NCBI GenBank assembly: GCA_964570765.1
Contig: CAZMZF010000010.1
Coordinates: 19,377 to 83,376 of the forward strand
Direction of reading: 5' to 3'
DNA length: 64,000 bases
Source of the DNA: CAZMZF01 sp964570765
Lineage (GTDB): Bacteria; Zixibacteria; MSB-5A5; RBG-16-43-9
Shown here: one piece after another, positions 1-8,129 of the stretch
How positions within the stretch are numbered: position 1 is the stretch's first letter
Layout of the letters: each line of letters begins with the position of its first letter
Program-made: the position numbers and the translations under genes
Notes under the pieces: generated by a model
Database searches by the model: none
The model's input: the letters and a program-made list of their open reading frames with translations, nothing else
Told to the model about the DNA's origin: nothing

Positions 1-1
1 C

Positions 2-805
2 GAGGTTTTCCCGGGTCTGAGATTAGTCTATCAGGATAGATATGAGAAAATCATTATAAAGGATATAGCGGTGCATTCGGTTCCGCACTGTCTTTCGCCA
101 GCTACTTTTCAATCAGAGCTCGAGAAGATAGAGATAGACAAGGAGACTCGTTTCAATGTCCTGACACTACACGGCGTAATCTCCGGTATAAAGGAATTCT
201 CTATGGGAGAACTTGCAGAATTAGAAATACCTTCCTCTCTTTTTAAAAAAGGGTTCGATTACGTAGCTTTAGGCCATTACCATCGCTATACCCAGGTTGA
301 GAAAAATGTCTATTACGCTGGTTCAACTGAGAGGATTACCATGGCGGAATTAGGTCAGGAAAAAGGTTTTGTAGAATTTGACCTTTTATCAAAAAAGATA
401 AATTTCCATAAAGTTCCAACTCGTCCGATGATCGACCTCCCCTCTGTAAATGCTGAAGGAAAAGATCAGGAACAAATTTTAGTGGAAATAGAAAAATTGC
501 TTGAGCAGAATGACATTAAGGATAAAATAGTTCGTTTAAAAGTTGCTCAGATCCCTACCTACGTCTATAATTCTCTGAATTTCAGAAAACTATCTGAGCT
601 CAAAGCTCAGGCTTTTTATTTAGATTTAAAATTTGAAAAGAAAGAGGAGAAAGAAACGGATTTCTCAACCCAGACCAGCATAGGTAAATTAACTGAGGAG
701 TTTAACCAGTATCTTAAGGAATATATCGTCGAAGATTTAAAAAGAGAAAAACTCCAGGAATTAGGTTTAAAATATTTATATGAGAAAAGAGGAAAAGAGG
801 AATAA
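2..805 (+). CDS. sbcD: Exonuclease SbcD / Mre11-type nuclease subunit, 5' end missing
   Basis: This is the C-terminal part of the Mre11/SbcD metallophosphoesterase that works with SbcC on DNA ends and hairpins. The frame is open from the left edge of the window, so the true start and the first phosphoesterase motifs lie outside; 267 codons remain. Visible family motifs are 'TLHG' (nt 169-180) and 'ALGHYHR' (nt 269-289), the late metal-binding motifs of the fold, followed by a 'YAGSTER' turn and the lysine/glutamate-rich capping domain. It ends 73 bp before sbcC on the same strand, the usual sbcD-sbcC order. Identity is firm because of the motif set and the neighbour. Confidence 0.9.
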   Translation, partial: EVFPGLRLVYQDRYEKIIIKDIAVHSVPHCLSPATFQSELEKIEIDKETRFNVLTLHGVISGIKEFSMGELAELEIPSSLFKKGFDYVALGHYHRYTQVEKNVYYAGSTERITMAELGQEKGFVEFDLLSKKINFHKVPTRPMIDLPSVNAEGKDQEQILVEIEKLLEQNDIKDKIVRLKVAQIPTYVYNSLNFRKLSELKAQAFYLDLKFEKKEEKETDFSTQTSIGKLTEEFNQYLKEYIVEDLKREKLQELGLKYLYEKRGKEE

Positions 806-807
806 GA

Positions 808-877
808 AGTCTAAAGGCTAAAGTCAACAGTCTAAAGGCTTAAGACTTTAGACTATAGCCTCAAGACTATAGACTGT
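808..877. repeat. Degenerate tandem/inverted AGTCTA repeat between sbcD and sbcC
   Basis: About 70 bp made almost only of variants of AGTCTAAAGGCT and its inverse (AGACTTTAGACT, AGCCTCAAGACT, AGACTATAGACTG). The track fills the whole sbcD-sbcC gap and runs to the sbcC start codon, leaving no recognisable ribosome-binding site in front of that ATG. Other gaps in the window carry similar tracks with different units. Confidence 0.75.
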
Positions 878-878
878 T

Positions 879-3272
879 ATGTACTTGCAATCGATTCAAT
901 TGGAAAATTATAGACGTTTTAAATCTGCCCAGACCGATTTCCCAGATGGGATAGTAGGTATAATCGGGACCAATGGAGCTGGGAAATCGACCCTGATGGA
1001 AGCTATTGCCTGGACTTTATATGGAAATGAGGCTGCCCGAACTGGAAAAGACGAGATAAAAAGGATAAATGCAAAACCTCAAGAGGTTAGCCGGGTTATT
1101 CTGGATTTCGAACTTCAGGGCGAAAACTATCGGGTAGTTAGAGAGTTAAAAGGTGCTTCCAATCAACAAGATTCTTCAGTCTTAATTAACGGTAAGGTAG
1201 TGGCCAGGGGAGTAACTCCGGTTAATGATTTTATCGAAAAAACCCTGGATATGGATTACAGAGCTTTTGTCACCTCTTTCTATGCGCCTCAAAAAGAATT
1301 AAACATTCTATCCGATTTTCCACCCTATAAGCGCAAGGAGATCTTAGCCCGAATGTTAGGAATAGAAAGAATTGACTCCGCTTTGAAGGATTTACGCAAT
1401 GATATTAGGGAGATAAAGTTAAGGGTTGAGGTCAACGAAACACATCTGAAAGATATAAATGAGCTAAGTAACAAGAAAAAAGATGTTGAAGAAGAACTCA
1501 AGAATTTCTCTAATATCATAAATGAAGAAGAAAAGAGTTTTCAGGTAGAAGAGATTAGTTTGAGGGCAATCGAAGAGGAACTTAAAAAGAAAAAGGGGGA
1601 GTCAGAAGTTTTCAATAAATTTAAAAACGACCTTTCGGTCAAAGAGGCTTTATCAGCCGAACTTATTATGCAGATAACCAAGGGCAAAAAAGAAATTGAG
1701 ACATTTGAAAATCTCACCCCAGAATTGGATGAGATTGAAAAAGAAGTGAAAGCTTACCCTCAGGTAAAAGAAGATTTTATGGTATATGAAGGTCTTAAGC
1801 TCAAGGCTGAACAGAGAAAAAATATTCTAATCCAAGTAGAAAACATTCTCCAATCCATGGATAAAGACAAGAAAAGAATTGAAACTTTAGAACTAACCAG
1901 AATTGATTTAGAGAAGAAAAATAAAACTTCAGACGAGTTAAAAATTAAATCCCTGGAGATTGAACAGCAATTAGAAAAAACCAGGTCGGAATTCGTTCAG
2001 GTTCAATCTGATTATAAGGTAAGCTTAGAAGAACAGAATAAGGTTCAAACCCAGCTTGAAAGCATAGAGAAATTAGGCCCGGATTCAATCTGTGATCGCT
2101 GCTTAAGGCCAATGGGAGCAGATTACCCAAAAATTAAAAATCATCTTAACCTAGAACTGGAGAGGATAAAGAATAATTTAGGTTCAATCCTGGACGAGCG
2201 AAAGAGAATAGAAGATAAGGGGAAGGAGCTTAAAAAAGGGAAAATGAACTTGGAGGAAAATATAGGTAGGTTGCAAAAAGAGATAGAACAACTTTTGAAA
2301 GAAAAAGGTGAACAGGAAACCTTAAAGAAAAACCTTTTGGACAAGGAAAATAATCTTTCGTTCTTACAGGAAAATTTGAAAAATCTGGGTGAATTTAATT
2401 ACGATACTGCAGTTCATTTGGAATTGAAAACAAATATGGAAAGGTTAGAGGTACTCAGAGAAAAATATCTGGCGTTAAATCAAGAAAGGAATAAATTACC
2501 CCAGCTAAAACAGAACCTGGCTCAATTAGAAAAAAAACTAACAGATCTTGATATGGAGATTGAAACGCTTAAGGAGAAAATTAAGCTTCTCTCATATTCC
2601 GGGGAAGAACTCAAAGGCGTTGAGAAGAGAGTGGAAGATAAAAGGTCAAAAGTTCATCAGTTAGAGCTGAATTTAAAAGACCTCTATTACCAGAAGGAGC
2701 TTTTTTCCCTGGAACTTGAGAAAATTGAGAAGGAGATAGAAGAAACCCAGAAGCTAAAAGGAGAGCTTAAATCTTTGGGCGAGGATAAGCTTTATTTAGA
2801 AAAATTAGATGAAATCTTAGTAGGTTTTAAGACTTCTTTGATCTCCAGGATCAGACCAGCTCTCTCAGTTTATGCTAAAGAACTTTTTATTGAGTTAACT
2901 GATGGAAGATATGAAGATTTAGAGCTGAACGATGAGTATGAGATTTTCATCTTCGATCAAGGGGAGAAATTCTCAATTGAGCGTTTTTCTGGCGGTGAAA
3001 AGGATCTGGCAAACCTGTGTCTAAGGCTGGCGATTTCCCTTTTGATCTCTGAATCCAGCGGGGTGGAGTTCTCCTTTATAATTTTAGATGAGATCTTCGG
3101 GAGTCAGGATGATTCCCGCAAAGAAAATATCCTCAAAGGGCTGGCTAAACTGAAGAATAGATTCAGGCAGATATTTTTAATCACCCATATAGATGACATC
3201 AAAGATTCAGTCGAAAACTTAATTACTGTTCTGGAAAACGAGGACGGTACCAGCCAAATCGTTCTCCAGTAA
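879..3272 (+). CDS. sbcC: Exonuclease SbcC / Rad50-type ATPase subunit
   Basis: SMC-like ABC ATPase that pairs with SbcD to cut DNA ends and hairpins. The 797-residue chain shows the Walker A motif GTNGAGKST (residues 30-38), a long charged coiled coil on both sides of a zinc-hook CDRC motif (cysteines near 405 and 408), the ABC signature FSGGEKDLANL (near 703) and Walker B FIILDEIFG (near 733). Length is typical of the bacterial/archaeal Rad50-like branch and shorter than E. coli SbcC. It lies directly downstream of sbcD; the gap is filled by a repeat track, so coupling of the two genes is likely but not shown. Confidence 0.93.
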   Translation: MYLQSIQLENYRRFKSAQTDFPDGIVGIIGTNGAGKSTLMEAIAWTLYGNEAARTGKDEIKRINAKPQEVSRVILDFELQGENYRVVRELKGASNQQDSSVLINGKVVARGVTPVNDFIEKTLDMDYRAFVTSFYAPQKELNILSDFPPYKRKEILARMLGIERIDSALKDLRNDIREIKLRVEVNETHLKDINELSNKKKDVEEELKNFSNIINEEEKSFQVEEISLRAIEEELKKKKGESEVFNKFKNDLSVKEALSAELIMQITKGKKEIETFENLTPELDEIEKEVKAYPQVKEDFMVYEGLKLKAEQRKNILIQVENILQSMDKDKKRIETLELTRIDLEKKNKTSDELKIKSLEIEQQLEKTRSEFVQVQSDYKVSLEEQNKVQTQLESIEKLGPDSICDRCLRPMGADYPKIKNHLNLELERIKNNLGSILDERKRIEDKGKELKKGKMNLEENIGRLQKEIEQLLKEKGEQETLKKNLLDKENNLSFLQENLKNLGEFNYDTAVHLELKTNMERLEVLREKYLALNQERNKLPQLKQNLAQLEKKLTDLDMEIETLKEKIKLLSYSGEELKGVEKRVEDKRSKVHQLELNLKDLYYQKELFSLELEKIEKEIEETQKLKGELKSLGEDKLYLEKLDEILVGFKTSLISRIRPALSVYAKELFIELTDGRYEDLELNDEYEIFIFDQGEKFSIERFSGGEKDLANLCLRLAISLLISESSGVEFSFIILDEIFGSQDDSRKENILKGLAKLKNRFRQIFLITHIDDIKDSVENLITVLENEDGTSQIVLQ

Positions 3273-3481
3273 AAAAGTAGACAGTAGATAGTAGACAGGA
3301 TAAATCACCGTCGAAGGAAGTATCGGTGGTCTCTTGACCAATGGTAAGCAGGAGTTTATTCTTTGTAAAACTCTCTAATTGTTCATCTTTAATACAGCGA
3401 TTACCCTCAAGGATTCACAGTTTTTCCGATAATATAAATGATTAGCTTGTTTAAAAATTTCAACTTTAAAGAGGTAAACTT

Positions 3482-4843
3482 ATGCCCTCCATTCTTGTAA
3501 TTGATGATAAAGAGAGCATGCGCCAGATGCTGGCTAAAACCTTGGAGTCAGAAGGATTTGAGGTGGATACGGCCAGGGATGGAGAGGGGGGGTTGGATAA
3601 GGCTAAAGAGAAAAGGTTTGATTTAATCTTAACTGATTTGAAACTTCCCAAGATGGATGGCCTGGAGGTTTTGTCTTCTATCAAAGATTTAGATCCAGAG
3701 GTAGCGGTCATAGTGATGACTGCCTATGGAACTATTGAGACTGCGGTTCAAGCCATAAAGCAAGGTGCCTTTGATTTCTTGACCAAACCTTTTGATGTAG
3801 ATCACCTGCATGTCCTGATTCAAAGAGCCTTAGAAAATCGACGACTTCTTGCAGAGAATGTTCTTTTAAGAGAAGAGCTGGCTCACAACTTAGGGTTTAC
3901 TGAAATAATCGGTAAATCCGAAAAGATGAAAGAGGTAACCAGACTTGTAAAGAAGGTAGCTTCTAGTGATACCACAGTATTACTCTTAGGCGAAAGTGGC
4001 ACCGGCAAAGAACTTTTTGCCAGGGCAATTCATAGCCTGAGCCCTCGAAAAAGTGGACCTTATGTGGCAATAAATTGTGCGGCTATACCCAGAGAGCTAT
4101 TAGAGAATGAACTTTTCGGTTCAGAAAGAGGAGCATATACTGGTGCGGTTACCAGAAAGATGGGTAAATTCGAAATAGCTGAAAAGGGAACAATTTTTTT
4201 GGATGAAATAGGTGATTTAGATATTGCTTTACAGGCTAAGATCTTGAGGGTTTTGCAGGAGAAAAGGTTCGAGAGATTAGGCGGAACAAAGACTATAAAT
4301 ATAGATGTGCGGGTGATTGCCGCTTCTAATTTTGACCTTAAAAAAGCAATCGAGAAAAAGGATTTTAGAGAAGACCTTTATTATAGATTATCGGTTTTCC
4401 CAATTCACATTCCTCCTTTAAGAGAAAGGAGGGAGGATATCCCAGAATTGGCTGATTTTTTCATTCGTAAATATTGTTTAGAGATGAAAAAGGATAAAAA
4501 AAGTCTTTCCAAAGAAGCTTTAAGCCTGATGGATAAATATCACTGGCCCGGAAATGTGCGTGAATTAGAAAACACAATCGAGAGAGCAATTATCTTATGT
4601 GAAGGTAAAAAGATTTTGCCGGAACACTTAGCTATAAGGCTCCCCTCAAATTCAGAGATAAGGTTAAGAGAAGGGGCTGGCTTGAAAGAGGTGAGCCAGT
4701 ATGCTCAGGCAGAGGCTGAAAGAGCGATGATTTTAAGAGTGTTAAACCAGACTAGGGGGAATAAAAGAAAAACCGCAGAAATTCTGAAGATAGATTATAC
4801 CACGTTATTCGAGAAGATTAAGAAGTATAGTATCGATGCCTAA
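3482..4843 (+). CDS. Sigma-54-dependent response regulator, NtrC/PilR family
   Basis: Two-component transcription activator for sigma-54 promoters. Residues 1-115 form a receiver domain with acidic pocket D8/D9, phospho-acceptor D52, T80 and K102. The AAA+ domain carries Walker A GESGTGKE (170-177), the sigma-54 contact loop GAYTGA (217-222, a common variant of GAFTGA) and Walker B with D241/E242. A Fis-type helix-turn-helix ends the protein (about 415-450). No sensor kinase lies beside it, so it is an orphan regulator here. The pilus operon 2.3 kb downstream has a sigma-54-type promoter, which makes a PilR-like role plausible; this is inference. The start ATG follows an 'aaagaggtaaact' ribosome-binding region. 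Confidence 0.9.
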   Translation: MPSILVIDDKESMRQMLAKTLESEGFEVDTARDGEGGLDKAKEKRFDLILTDLKLPKMDGLEVLSSIKDLDPEVAVIVMTAYGTIETAVQAIKQGAFDFLTKPFDVDHLHVLIQRALENRRLLAENVLLREELAHNLGFTEIIGKSEKMKEVTRLVKKVASSDTTVLLLGESGTGKELFARAIHSLSPRKSGPYVAINCAAIPRELLENELFGSERGAYTGAVTRKMGKFEIAEKGTIFLDEIGDLDIALQAKILRVLQEKRFERLGGTKTINIDVRVIAASNFDLKKAIEKKDFREDLYYRLSVFPIHIPPLRERREDIPELADFFIRKYCLEMKKDKKSLSKEALSLMDKYHWPGNVRELENTIERAIILCEGKKILPEHLAIRLPSNSEIRLREGAGLKEVSQYAQAEAERAMILRVLNQTRGNKRKTAEILKIDYTTLFEKIKKYSIDA

Positions 4844-5188
4844 ACGAGATGACGAATGACGGATTACGGATGACGAATATTAAATAGTTTGTAGGTCAAG
4901 CATGTCCCAAGGACTGCTTGACAAAATAATTCTCAGAACGATAGTTTATAGGGCAAGGTTAAAAGACTTGCTTTTTTTGATAAATAAAAACGTCCCGACA
5001 GAAGCTGGGACGCTACGAACTGCAAACTGTAAGGGCAGACCTGTCCTGCATATCCGTTTTAGGATGTGTCTGCCCTGATTATTTATACAAAATGTTGTAA
5101 GGTTTTAATATTTTGAACCCTTTTAATTTAATTGTAGAGACGCATTGCAATGCGTCTCTACAAATGCTGAAGGTTTTCTCTACATTTA
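4844..5188. other. Gene-free gap filled with repeats and hairpins
   Basis: This 345-bp convergent gap between the regulator and the protease has no convincing gene. It holds a degenerate GACGAATGACGGATTACGGAT track (about 4848-4880), a copy of the GTAGGTCAAGCATG...GCTTGAC element (about 4891-4925), the hairpin CGTCCCGACAGAAGCTGGGACG (about 4991-5012), a long AGGGCAGAC/GTCTGCCCT hairpin (about 5031-5078) and a perfect GTAGAGACGCATT/AATGCGTCTCTAC hairpin. The hairpins may end transcription from both sides. Confidence 0.6.
5134..5161. repeat. Perfect 28-bp palindrome of the GTAG...CTAC hairpin class
   Basis: Two 14-bp arms (GTAGAGACGCATTG and its complement) meet without a spacer. A shorter relative lies at about 62922-62946. 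It sits 28 bp beyond the stop codon of the minus-strand protease and could act as its terminator. Elements with the same outer GTAG/CTAC ends but different inner arms recur across the window. Confidence 0.7.
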
Positions 5189-6865
5189 TTAATAAGAACA
5201 GGGCTCCGGTCCGCCTTTAAAAAGATAATTTATCAGATAAACTACATCTGAAATAGTGGTATTCTGGTCGCAGTTGACGTCTCCTCTATACAGAAGGTAT
5301 GGCGATGGTCCGCCTTTAAGCAGATAGTTGATTAAAAAGACCACATCTGAAACGCTCGGATGCCCATTTCGATTTACGTCTCCAGTGCTAAAAGAATATT
5401 GAACTGCGGCTAAAAGGTCTATTAACCCCCAGCCGTAAGTGTTGTTAGGAGTAAGGGCATTATTAGCCGTATAGATCAAAGCCTCTCTTACCTTCCAGGG
5501 AACCCAGTCTGGATGAGCTGAGAGCAGAACTGCGGCGCATCCTCCTACTAAAGGAGTTGAAAGAGATGTTCCACCTACATATCCAAAGGTATTGGTGTCA
5601 GTAGCTGTGGCACAATAAGTGCTAACCCCTCTGGCTACTACTTCAGGCTTAATTCTTCCGTCACCCGTTGGTCCTCGTGAACTGAAACTGGCAATCGTGC
5701 CTGAGCTATTCACCGCTCCGCAAGAGATAATAGAGTCAGCATCTGCGGGAGTTATTAAAGTGGTATCTCCGGGACCTTCATTCCCCATAGCATTACAGAC
5801 CACTATTCCTAAACTGGCGGCTATATCTGCGGCTATAGTTGTTACTGCAGTATTACCATCTAATTGCTGGCGGGTATAAGTGAAACCATCATCAAAATCA
5901 AGATAACCCAGAGAGCTGGAGATAACATCTGCGCCAATACTGTCGGCCCACTCCATCCCGGCTACCCAGTTATCCTCTTCTATCCGGGTTTCGGTTGGAA
6001 CATATTCGGTTTTAGCTAAGATAAAGTTAGCTTTATAAGCTGGACCATATAGGGTTCCATCTATTTCTCCACCTAAAGCTGACCAGGTGTAGGTTCCGTG
6101 ATTATGTTGACTTGTCGCATCCTGTCCGGGCTCATTCTGGGTATTAGTGTCGAGATTTATAAAATCGTATTCAGCTAAAACTCTTCCTTCTGAAAAAGCA
6201 GATTTAAAAGCTTTATGGTCTTTTCTAAAGCCGGTATCCATCATACAGACTAAAACTCCCTGTCCATTATAACCTAAAGCATGCACTGCCGGAACGTTTA
6301 TCTGCTGGAGTTGATCATAGGATGGACCATAATTAATTGGAACCAAAGGCTTCCATTGAGGTTGAACTTCTTCTTTTATAGGTTTGCGAATATATGTAAG
6401 GACAGGCTTTATAGATTTGATAAAGGGAAGGAGAGCTATCTGTTCTAATATATTCTGGGAGACCTCAAAGCTAACCGCATTAAGCCAGCGACTTGGCTGA
6501 CGCAATTTAGCTCCTAAAGTGGTTATCCTCTCAATGTATGGGTGGTGCATCGGTAAATCTATAAAACTTACCAGTTCACCTTTGATAGACTTGGCTCTGC
6601 GTTGTAAGGATTTTACAGGAAAAAGATTTTGAGTCCTGCTCTTTGCTTTCACATAGCTTTCCTGGTCAAAAATTCCTTTATCAGTGAAATAGACCCAGAC
6701 TTTGACCTTTTCATCAGAGGGTTTATTTGATAAATAGGTTCTTAGTTCTGGAGAGATAACTGGATAATCCTTAGTATTGACTAAAGGTTTCTCAACACTC
6801 CAGGATAAAGTAACGTTGATAAATAGAAAGAATGATAAGAAGAGAAGATTCCTGCCTTTACACAT
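5189..6865 (-). CDS. Secreted subtilisin-like serine protease (S8) with C-terminal dockerin-type tail
   Basis: Extracellular protease of the subtilase family. An N-terminal hydrophobic signal segment (about 6-23) and a propeptide-like region precede the S8 domain. The catalytic triad is visible as D210 (in VCMMDTG), H256 (in HNHGT) and S434 (in GGTSLSTP); the oxyanion Asn is in GNEGPG (near 362). Residues 495-558 are two dockerin-like repeats (GDVNRNG...SDVVFLINYLL and GDVNCDQ...SDVVYLINYLF), calcium-binding helices that in this lineage seem to serve as a surface tail; no cohesin is visible in the window. The stop is followed by a perfect hairpin. It is transcribed away from the pilus operon. 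Confidence 0.9.
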   Translation of the reverse strand: MCKGRNLLFLSFFLFINVTLSWSVEKPLVNTKDYPVISPELRTYLSNKPSDEKVKVWVYFTDKGIFDQESYVKAKSRTQNLFPVKSLQRRAKSIKGELVSFIDLPMHHPYIERITTLGAKLRQPSRWLNAVSFEVSQNILEQIALLPFIKSIKPVLTYIRKPIKEEVQPQWKPLVPINYGPSYDQLQQINVPAVHALGYNGQGVLVCMMDTGFRKDHKAFKSAFSEGRVLAEYDFINLDTNTQNEPGQDATSQHNHGTYTWSALGGEIDGTLYGPAYKANFILAKTEYVPTETRIEEDNWVAGMEWADSIGADVISSSLGYLDFDDGFTYTRQQLDGNTAVTTIAADIAASLGIVVCNAMGNEGPGDTTLITPADADSIISCGAVNSSGTIASFSSRGPTGDGRIKPEVVARGVSTYCATATDTNTFGYVGGTSLSTPLVGGCAAVLLSAHPDWVPWKVREALIYTANNALTPNNTYGWGLIDLLAAVQYSFSTGDVNRNGHPSVSDVVFLINYLLKGGPSPYLLYRGDVNCDQNTTISDVVYLINYLFKGGPEPCSY

Positions 6866-6914
6866 CTAAGACCTCCTTAAAATTAAGTTCCGAAAGTCAA
6901 TGCTCTCATTTTAT

Positions 6915-6942
6915 AATTTAACCAAAATCCCGATTTTGTCAA
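6915..6942 (-). promoter_or_regulatory. Predicted sigma-70-type promoter of the subtilase gene
   Basis: On the minus strand TTGACA (6942-6937) is followed after 16 bp by TAAATT (6920-6915), leaving a leader of about 45 nt before the start codon at 6865. The leader holds an AGGAGGT ribosome-binding site just before the ATG. The 317-bp divergent gap (6866-7182) also holds the sigma-54 site for the pilus operon and otherwise nothing recognisable. Confidence 0.55.
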
Positions 6943-7129
6943 CCTATCAATAACTTAATACGAATAAAGTTTGATCTAAAGTATGGGGAAATTCCCATAT
7001 CCTGTAGAGATTAGCCAATTTATTGAAACAGAATTGTAGAGATGTCCAATTAACTCTTCAGAGAGAGAGTCGAATCCTAAGTGGATTAATGACTTATATA
7101 AGTTGAACTTGTATCCTAATAATAACTTA

Positions 7130-7145
7130 TTGGCATAGTTATTGC
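7130..7145 (+). promoter_or_regulatory. Predicted sigma-54 (-24/-12) promoter of the pilus operon
   Basis: TTGGCATAGTTATTGC matches the sigma-54 pattern: GG at 7132-7133 and GC at 7144-7145, exactly 10 bp apart, with TTGGCA and TTGC context. Expected transcription start is near 7157, 26 nt upstream of the pilV start at 7183, which has an AAAGGAG ribosome-binding site. No good sigma-70 promoter is apparent at this position. The sigma-54 activator at 3482-4843 is the obvious candidate partner, by inference. Confidence 0.6.
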
Positions 7146-7182
7146 TCAATGATTTGTTGGTTTCTAGAGAAAAGGAGAAACG

Positions 7183-7575
7183 ATGCTACAAAGATTTAAA
7201 AATATAAAGGGGCTTAGTCTTTTAGAGGTCTTAGTGGCAATGTTGATTTTAGCCTTTGGAGTATTAGGTCTGGCACCTATGATTGTTACTACGATGTTCT
7301 CAGGTAGTTATTCTAATGATGTAACCAAGGCTAATGTCATAGCTCAGGATAAGTTGGAATTTATGAAGAATTTAGTTTCTTTCAACCCTCTACCCTGGAT
7401 TGAGGTGACCAGTAATCTCAACGGGACTTTCACACGAACTACCAGAGTGGATGTTGATACGACAGACATATCAGTGCCGGCTGGGGTATATCGTATCAAG
7501 ATAACTATTAACTGGACAGATAAAGTAGGTAAGACCAGAACAGTAAACTATTATACCTATAAGATGAGAACTTAA
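7183..7575 (+). CDS. Type IV pilus minor pilin, PilV-like
   Basis: A prepilin with the class III signal GLSLLEVLVAMLILAFGVLG: a short basic leader, then the cleavage site before L/S-L-L-E with the conserved Glu5, then a hydrophobic helix that packs in the pilus core. The 130-residue size and the 'EVLVAMLILAFGVLGLAPM' helix are typical of PilV/GspI-type minor pilins, which prime pilus assembly at the inner membrane. It is first in an operon with PilW-, PilX- and GspH-like genes (1-bp gap to the next gene) and is the gene nearest the predicted sigma-54 promoter. Confidence 0.82.
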   Translation: MLQRFKNIKGLSLLEVLVAMLILAFGVLGLAPMIVTTMFSGSYSNDVTKANVIAQDKLEFMKNLVSFNPLPWIEVTSNLNGTFTRTTRVDVDTTDISVPAGVYRIKITINWTDKVGKTRTVNYYTYKMRT

Positions 7576-7576
7576 A

Positions 7577-8119
7577 ATGAGATTCAAGTTTAAAGTAAAT
7601 CCAGTTAATAGCCAGAAAGGTTTAAGCTTGGTTGAGCTTTTGATTGCTGCTACCCTGACAGTTCTAATCGGATCAGTTATGTTAGACTTCTATATATCCC
7701 AGCATAACCAGTTTTTAGTGCAGGAGGAGATCTCCGATATGCAGCAGAACGGTCGGGTAGCTATGGACGAGATCGCAAAAAATATAAGAAAAGCTGGATA
7801 CGGATTGACAGGACAACCTTCGATCTCCGTTGGGGCTGATACTTTAAAGGTCTATTTTATGAATGGCTCCCAAACTGATACCATAGCTTACTATATCTCC
7901 AGGGCAGATGCCCTGCATCCAAATCTAATGAAAAAGGTAGGTTCAGGTTCAGCTCAAGTCTTTGCTGAAAACATAGACTCACTTAAGTTTACCCAAAGTG
8001 GTAAATTAATCTATGTGAGGATTGTTGCCAGAGAAAATACAAAACATGATCATTTCCTCGGAGACAAATATCGTCGAAGAATTTTAAGCTCTAACGTTAA
8101 GGTAAGGAATGACCTCTAA
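7577..8119 (+). CDS. Type IV pilus minor pilin, PilW-like
   Basis: A prepilin-type protein of 180 residues. The leader ends in QKGLSLVELLIAATLTVLIG (about residues 13-33), with Gly before the cleavage site and Glu5 present. The following 'QHNQFLVQEEISDMQQNGRVAMDEIAKNIRKAGYG' stretch is characteristic of PilW-family minor pilins. It lies one base after the PilV-like gene, and its end runs 11 bp past the longest possible start of the next gene. It is probably one of the tip/priming minor pilins at the inner membrane. Confidence 0.8.
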   Translation: MRFKFKVNPVNSQKGLSLVELLIAATLTVLIGSVMLDFYISQHNQFLVQEEISDMQQNGRVAMDEIAKNIRKAGYGLTGQPSISVGADTLKVYFMNGSQTDTIAYYISRADALHPNLMKKVGSGSAQVFAENIDSLKFTQSGKLIYVRIVARENTKHDHFLGDKYRRRILSSNVKVRNDL

Positions 8120-8129
8120 AGGAGAAAAA

